Shown one piece after another: positions 5,984 through 8,426 of a stretch of 8,426 nt of DNA. The notes below the pieces were generated by a model, which was not told the origin of the DNA, did no database searches, and saw only the letters and a list, made by a program, of their open reading frames with translations. The translations under genes were made by a program, and so were the position numbers. The DNA comes from CAVQGF01 sp045807945 (lineage in GTDB: Bacteria > Acidobacteriota > Terriglobia > Terriglobales > Acidobacteriaceae), in contig JBJMGI010000116.1 in assembly GCA_045807945.1 (NCBI GenBank), positions 1 through 8,426 on the forward strand, given 5' to 3'. Every line of letters starts with the position of its first letter. The stretch's first letter is position 1.

Positions 5984-5998
5984 AAGCTGGATTAGCTT
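5984..5998. promoter_or_regulatory. Dyad AAGCTGGATTAGCTT (site 1)
   Basis: This is a perfect 5-bp inverted repeat, AAGCT/AGCTT, around a 5-base spacer. A close copy, AAGCTGGATAAACTT, lies 67 bp to the right. The paired dyads in a divergent intergenic region look like regulator-binding sites, but the regulator is unknown and chance similarity is possible. Confidence 0.3.
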
Positions 5999-6050
5999 AA
6001 AGAATTGTCAATAGGCCGAGATCGCACTTTCCCCGCACCTTCCACAAAAC

Positions 6051-6065
6051 AAGCTGGATAAACTT
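6051..6065. promoter_or_regulatory. Dyad AAGCTGGATAAACTT (site 2)
   Basis: This is the second, imperfect copy of the dyad at 5984-5998, identical over its first nine bases and matching AAGCTGGATWARCTT overall. It lies 51 bp upstream of the orphan terminator. Confidence 0.3.
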
Positions 6066-6115
6066 GCGCCAGATTGGCAGGTTTACCCCTCCCAAACTGC
6101 TAGTCTAAAAATATG

Positions 6116-6143
6116 GAGCTTCCCTCACGGAAGCTCTTTTTTT
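6116..6143 (+). terminator. Strong intrinsic terminator with no gene in front
   Basis: The stem GAGCTTCC/GGAAGCTC (8 bp, perfect) closes a CTCAC loop and is followed directly by seven T residues (6137-6143). This is a textbook rho-independent terminator for rightward transcription. The opposite strand has an imperfect ATATTTTT tract, so weak leftward termination is also possible. No rightward gene lies upstream within the window short of the DUF4097 gene; the metallo-beta-lactamase gene runs the other way. It may therefore end a small RNA from 5841-6115 or act in the leader of the gene at 6250. Confidence 0.8.
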
Positions 6144-6157
6144 ATTGACCGAACTTG

Positions 6158-6185
6158 ATCCGCGTTCATCTGCGTTCATCCGCGG
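6158..6185 (+). repeat. CGCGTTCATC/TGCGTTCATC short tandem repeat
   Basis: ATCCGCGTTCATC is followed by TGCGTTCATC and then CGCGG, giving a 10-bp period. A shorter relative, ATCCGCGTTCGTCCGC, lies at 8090-8105 before the membrane-protein gene. It looks like a small dispersed intergenic repeat, here between the terminator and the PD-(D/E)XK gene. Confidence 0.6.
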
Positions 6186-6205
6186 CAGGGGTCTGGGAAT
6201 TTGCC

Positions 6206-6241
6206 TTTCCTGCCTCCTACGTCCTGCTTCCTGCCTCCTGA
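6206..6241 (+). repeat. Polypyrimidine repeat (long copy)
   Basis: A C/T-rich tract built from TTTCCTGCCTCC and GTCCTGCTTCCTGCCTCC, ending immediately before the AAAGGA Shine-Dalgarno sequence of the gene at 6250. It matches the shorter tract at 759-780. Confidence 0.6.
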
Positions 6242-6249
6242 AAGGAAAA

Positions 6250-6735
6250 ATGAAAACCATCGTCCATCCCAAGAAGCGCGGCGAGTGGGTGGAGCTGCAG
6301 TTCATGGCCCGCGCCGCCCATCACGGACTCACCGTCTCCAAGCCTTGGGGCGACACCGCCCGCTACGACTTCATCGTCGAGCACGGCGGCCGCTTTCAGC
6401 GCGTGCAGGTCAAGTCCACCACCATGTTCGCGACCGTCCGGCCGGGTAGGACTCGCAGCGCCTATCTCTGCAACACCGTCTCTCGCGGACCAACCGTCAA
6501 GACGCCGGGGCGCTCCTACCTCGCCACTGAGATCGACTTCTTCGCCTTCTACATCATCCCGGAAGACGTCTGGTACATCGTCCCGATCGCCGACGTGCGC
6601 CGCGCCCGCTTTGCCGTCTACCTCAATCCCTACCAGCGCCACAACAAATACTTCCGTTTCATGGAGGCGTGGCATTTGTTTACTATGTGCGGAGCCGCAC
6701 GCCAGAACCCAGCCCGCTACGTAAGTGGCGGGTAA
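6250..6735 (+). CDS. Small PD-(D/E)XK nuclease-like protein
   Basis: This is a 161-residue cytoplasmic protein. Its N-terminal half fits the PD-(D/E)XK family related to group I intron-type homing endonucleases (PDDEXK_5-like): GEWVELQFMARAAHHG (E12 or E15 as the first acidic residue), KPWGDTARYDFIVEHGGRFQRVQVKST with D40 and the Q53-V-K55 motif. A later block, DFFAFYIIPEDVWYIVPI (97-114), is also typical. The family cuts or binds DNA, but many stand-alone copies in Acidobacteriota have no known role. I chose the ATG at 6250 because AAAGGA lies just upstream; a longer TTG-initiated frame from 6145 would translate terminator and repeat DNA. The last nine residues (NPARYVSGG) come from the left end of the transposase element, and the stop follows its outer hairpin, so the natural C-terminus has been replaced. 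It converges on the gene ending at 7276. Confidence 0.75.
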   Translation: MKTIVHPKKRGEWVELQFMARAAHHGLTVSKPWGDTARYDFIVEHGGRFQRVQVKSTTMFATVRPGRTRSAYLCNTVSRGPTVKTPGRSYLATEIDFFAFYIIPEDVWYIVPIADVRRARFAVYLNPYQRHNKYFRFMEAWHLFTMCGAARQNPARYVSGG

Positions 6736-6773
6736 ACGTCGCATTAACCACCTGAGTCCCGTAGGGACGACAC
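6704..6773 (+). repeat. Left double-hairpin end of the transposase element
   Basis: The outer hairpin at 6713-6732 is CCCGCTAC-GTAA-GTGGCGGG (8-bp stem with one T-G pair). The inner hairpin is GTCCC-GTA-GGGAC (6756-6768). The outer block 6704-6732 matches the reverse complement of 7268-7296 with three differences in 29 bases. The inner block 6752-6773 matches that of 7227-7248 with one difference in 22. The 19-base linker has the same length at both ends and shares GCATT. Confidence 0.85.
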
Positions 6774-6800
6774 AGCATTTAAACGTGCTAGCGTACGCGC

Positions 6801-7223
6801 ATGGGCGCACATACGCGGGTTTCCGTTCGGATCCACTACATTTTCAGCACCAAAGATCGGCAATCGACGATCCCGGCGGAACTAGAAAAGCGCCTGTGGG
6901 CATACATAGGCGGGATCACGCGCAAATTGGACGGTGCTGCTTTGGCGGTTGGTGGGGTTGAAGACCATGTACACATATTCATTTTGTTGCCGCCCACGAT
7001 TTCCGTTGCAGAGATGATCCAGAAGGTCAAAGCCAATTCATCACGATGGTTGCGGGAGCAGACGGGAAAACGATTTGAGTGGCAAGAAGGTTACGCAGCG
7101 TTCAGCGTGGGCATGTCGCAAACCGAGGCGACGATCAAATACATCGACTCTCAACGTGAGCATCACCGGAGAAAATCAGTTAACCAGGAGCTGCGAGCGA
7201 TTTTGCAGAAGCACGGGTTGTGA
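6801..7223 (+). CDS. IS200/IS605-like Y1 (HUH) transposase, RAYT-type
   Basis: This 140-residue single-strand DNA transposase has the HUH metal-binding motif H56-V-H58 in VEDHVHIFILLPP and the single catalytic tyrosine Y114 in TIKYIDSQREHHRRKS. The N-terminal RIHYIFSTKDRQ and central KANSSRWLRE blocks are also characteristic. Such enzymes cut hairpin-marked single-stranded ends through a 5'-phosphotyrosine intermediate. The ATG at 6801 is the first possible start, since TAG occurs in frame at 6789; no Shine-Dalgarno sequence is evident. Relatives as I recall them continue about ten residues past KHG, so this copy seems slightly short at the C-terminus. All visible active-site residues are present. 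The stop lies three bases before the right-hand inverted end. No accessory TnpB or IscB gene is present. Confidence 0.9.
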   Translation: MGAHTRVSVRIHYIFSTKDRQSTIPAELEKRLWAYIGGITRKLDGAALAVGGVEDHVHIFILLPPTISVAEMIQKVKANSSRWLREQTGKRFEWQEGYAAFSVGMSQTEATIKYIDSQREHHRRKSVNQELRAILQKHGL

Positions 7224-7226
7224 GGC

Positions 7227-7296
7227 GTGCCGTCCCTACGGGACTCAGAATCTCAATGCTTCCCTTTCCCGGCACTTACGTGCCGGGCTGGGTTCT
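7227..7296 (-). repeat. Right double-hairpin end of the transposase element
   Basis: This is the inverted counterpart of the left end. The inner hairpin is GTCCC-TAC-GGGAC (7232-7244). The outer hairpin is CCCGGCAC-TTAC-GTGCCGGG at 7268-7287, a perfect 8-bp stem. The left outer hairpin has two substitutions that keep most pairing, suggesting selection on structure. The TTA of the loop (7276-7278) is the stop codon of the leftward membrane-protein gene. Confidence 0.85.
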
Positions 7297-8085
7297 TTGA
7301 GCCTTTGAATTGCTGCGTACAGAGGGTGCCTGGGAACCAGCAGAACTCTGTTGGAGCGTCATCACTATACGGTTGATTTCTGGCTGTGACACGCTCAGCG
7401 CAGCCTTGTCCTTGCGAGAGAACGTCAGTTCCAGAGATTTATTGTCTGAAAATAAATCCACAACGATCCTGTTGGGGTGCTCTGTGGGATCACCATATTG
7501 AAATCCTTTGAAATCTCCTGAGTGCACGTTGAAGATTCCCGAATCCACAGGTACCGCAATCGCTTTCATCATCAAGAGCATCGACGCTCTTACGCCATCT
7601 TTATGCGGAGTACGCAAGTTCAATTGAGAGGGTGTTGCGTCAAGCATGATTCGGGTGAAGGCATAGTCCGAGTCCAACGATTTTTCACCGTACAACTGAC
7701 TGAATTCGCTTGGGTCCAGTTTGCCATCTGCGAGCAGACTGTTTATCAATGATTTCGGGGCGATGTCCTTGATGACTACGTACAGTCCAGAACGGAAAGG
7801 GAGAATGGCGACCTTCGCATTTGCTTTCGAGTTCTGCTCGTCTACATCTGACCACGGCAGTTGAAAGTCATAGCCAAAGTAGGATGACTTGGCGTTAGTG
7901 GAGTCCGCGAGAGAGACATCCGCAAGATCAACCGGAATTCTTTTCACCAGTGGAACCTGGTGCGCAATATAACGTGCGCTTAAAGCCCAGTAGGTTTGCT
8001 CCCCAAAAAACCAGAGGTAAGTGCCGCAGAATAAGAACGCCGCTGCGACTCCTAAAAGAATTCGTTTGCTCCGACTGATTGTCAT
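7276..8085 (-). CDS. Membrane-anchored protein of unknown function
   Basis: This is a 269-residue protein with basic N-terminal residues followed by one hydrophobic segment (about residues 9-27, ILLGVAAAFLFCGTYLWFF). It is probably a single-pass inner-membrane protein with most of the chain outside. The remainder is a mixed alpha/beta domain (FGYDFQLPW; VVIKDIAPKSLINSLL; DFKGFQYGDPTEHPNRIVVDLF; LELTFSR) followed by a Ser/Gln-rich, probably disordered tail. I do not recognise the family. The ATG at 8085 lies 19 bp past the aspS stop, so it is probably co-transcribed with aspS. The last six residues (RTQPGT) and the TAA stop are read from the right end of the transposase element, so the original C-terminus was probably different. 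Confidence 0.75.
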   Translation of the reverse strand: MTISRSKRILLGVAAAFLFCGTYLWFFGEQTYWALSARYIAHQVPLVKRIPVDLADVSLADSTNAKSSYFGYDFQLPWSDVDEQNSKANAKVAILPFRSGLYVVIKDIAPKSLINSLLADGKLDPSEFSQLYGEKSLDSDYAFTRIMLDATPSQLNLRTPHKDGVRASMLLMMKAIAVPVDSGIFNVHSGDFKGFQYGDPTEHPNRIVVDLFSDNKSLELTFSRKDKAALSVSQPEINRIVMTLQQSSAGSQAPSVRSNSKAQRTQPGT

Positions 8086-8089
8086 AATT

Positions 8090-8105
8090 ATCCGCGTTCG
8101 TCCGC
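8090..8105 (+). repeat. Short repeat ATCCGCGTTCGTCCGC between aspS and the membrane-protein gene
   Basis: It is related to the CGCGTTCATC tandem repeat at 6158-6185 and fills nearly the whole 19-bp gap between the two leftward genes. On the minus strand its edge leaves GCGGATAATT before the ATG, a weak ribosome-binding context. Confidence 0.45.
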
Positions 8106-8426
8106 TACGCTTTCCTCGCCTGAATCCCCAGCTCCTTCAGTTGCTGCTCGCTGACAGGCGTCGGCGCGTCCACCATCATGTCCACCGCCTTCGCCGTTTT
8201 GGGGAATGGGATGACCTCGCGCAGCGACTGCGCGCCGGCGAGGATCATCACGATGCGGTCGAGCCCGAGCGCAATGCCGCCGTGTGGAGGGGTGCCGTAC
8301 TCGAGCGCCTCGAGGAAGAATCCGAAGCGCGACTTGGCTTCTTCTTCCGTCATGCCGAGGGCGCGGAAGATCTGCCGCTGCACGTCCTGCCGGTGGATAC
8401 GGATCGAGCCCGAGCCCAGTTCGGTG
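8105..8426 (-). CDS. aspS: Aspartyl-tRNA synthetase, C-terminal part (5' partial)
   Basis: The reading frame runs off the right edge, leaving about 107 C-terminal residues. TELGSGSIRIHRQDVQ, FLEALEYGTPPHGGIALGLDRIVMILAGAQSLREVIPFPKT and a final SEQQLKELGI are diagnostic of bacterial-type AspRS. This class IIb enzyme charges tRNA with aspartate in the cytoplasm. GLDRIVM is class II motif 3, with the ATP-binding arginine. The visible part cannot tell whether the enzyme is discriminating or also charges tRNA-Asn. The stop is TAG at 8107-8105. The membrane-protein gene follows 19 bp later on the same strand. Confidence 0.96.
   Translation of the reverse strand, partial: TELGSGSIRIHRQDVQRQIFRALGMTEEEAKSRFGFFLEALEYGTPPHGGIALGLDRIVMILAGAQSLREVIPFPKTAKAVDMMVDAPTPVSEQQLKELGIQARKA

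Larger units (their letters stand above)
6704..7296. mobile_element. IS200/IS605-like (RAYT-type) element with double-hairpin inverted ends
   Basis: A 593-bp unit holds one Y1 transposase gene bounded by inverted ends of about 70 bp (6704-6773 and 7227-7296). Classical IS200/IS605 elements have subterminal hairpins but no terminal inverted repeats. Transposase genes flanked by inverted hairpin repeats are typical of REP-associated tyrosine transposases, which are thought to be domesticated and to move the repeats rather than themselves. The unit occupies the space between two convergent genes and supplies the final codons of both. Confidence 0.75.

Noticed and set aside
5941..6115. tRNA, SRP RNA or other known RNA ahead of the orphan terminator
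   Set aside because: Scanned by eye for tRNA arms and for SRP or tmRNA signatures on both strands and found none. Only an unassigned transcript remains possible.
6145..6249. Upstream extension of the PD-(D/E)XK gene from TTG at 6145
   Set aside because: It would begin just at the end of the terminator T-tract and translate intergenic repeat DNA, whereas the ATG at 6250 has AAAGGA directly upstream and matches the family N-terminus.
7268..7287. Right outer hairpin as an intrinsic terminator for the transposase gene
   Set aside because: The stem is perfect but no T-tract follows (CTGGGTTC), and its inverted copy at the left end shows it is an element end.
6704..7296. Classical insertion sequence with DDE-type transposase and target duplication
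   Set aside because: The enzyme has the HUH/Tyr motifs of Y1 transposases, which do not make target duplications, and no direct repeats flank the ends.

Overview
The window reads as a chromosomal segment from a soil-type Acidobacteriota bacterium (Koribacter/Terriglobia-like). This is an inference from the high GC, the style of the proteins (an acidobacterial-type subclass B3 metallo-beta-lactamase, a DUF4097 protein, a short HUH transposase ending in a KHG-type tail) and a dispersed repeat built on GTCATCCCGAGCG...GAGGGATCT. No rRNA or other strict taxonomic marker is present.

Left part (2-4858). The 3' end of a rightward DUF4097 beta-repeat protein with a hendecad coiled-coil tail (2-601) faces the end of a leftward gene run. 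In transcription order the run is mutL (4858-2816), a winged-helix AlkZ-like protein with a long basic Gly/Lys/Phe tail (2731-1466, TTG start) and cmk, cytidylate kinase (1469-783). The last two overlap by ATGA. Six copies of the dispersed repeat are scattered here. Two lie inside mutL and are translated in frame; one abuts the TTG start and seems to supply its Shine-Dalgarno sequence.

Middle (4859-6249). A secreted subclass B3 metallo-beta-lactamase (5840-4965) sits upstream of mutL on the same strand. Its upstream region is a 409-bp divergent intergenic stretch. It holds a double-hairpin REP-like repeat, two AAGCTGGATWARCTT dyads, a strong intrinsic terminator with no gene in front of it, and short repetitive tracts.

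Right part (6250-8426). A small PD-(D/E)XK nuclease-like protein (6250-6735, +) converges on a membrane-anchored protein of unknown function (8085-7276, -). Between them lies a compact IS200/IS605-like (RAYT-type) Y1 transposase gene (6801-7223) bounded by two inverted ends of about 70 bp, each made of two hairpins. Both neighbours read into these ends and take their last codons from them. The window closes with the C-terminal part of aspartyl-tRNA synthetase (aspS, leftward), directly upstream of the membrane-protein gene.

The ordinary core is DNA repair (mutL), nucleotide metabolism (cmk) and translation (aspS). The most notable material is the repeat biology: a transposase with double-hairpin ends, a solo copy of similar architecture nearby, and an unrelated dispersed repeat that has entered coding sequence without breaking it. 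No clearly new defence or metabolic system was found.
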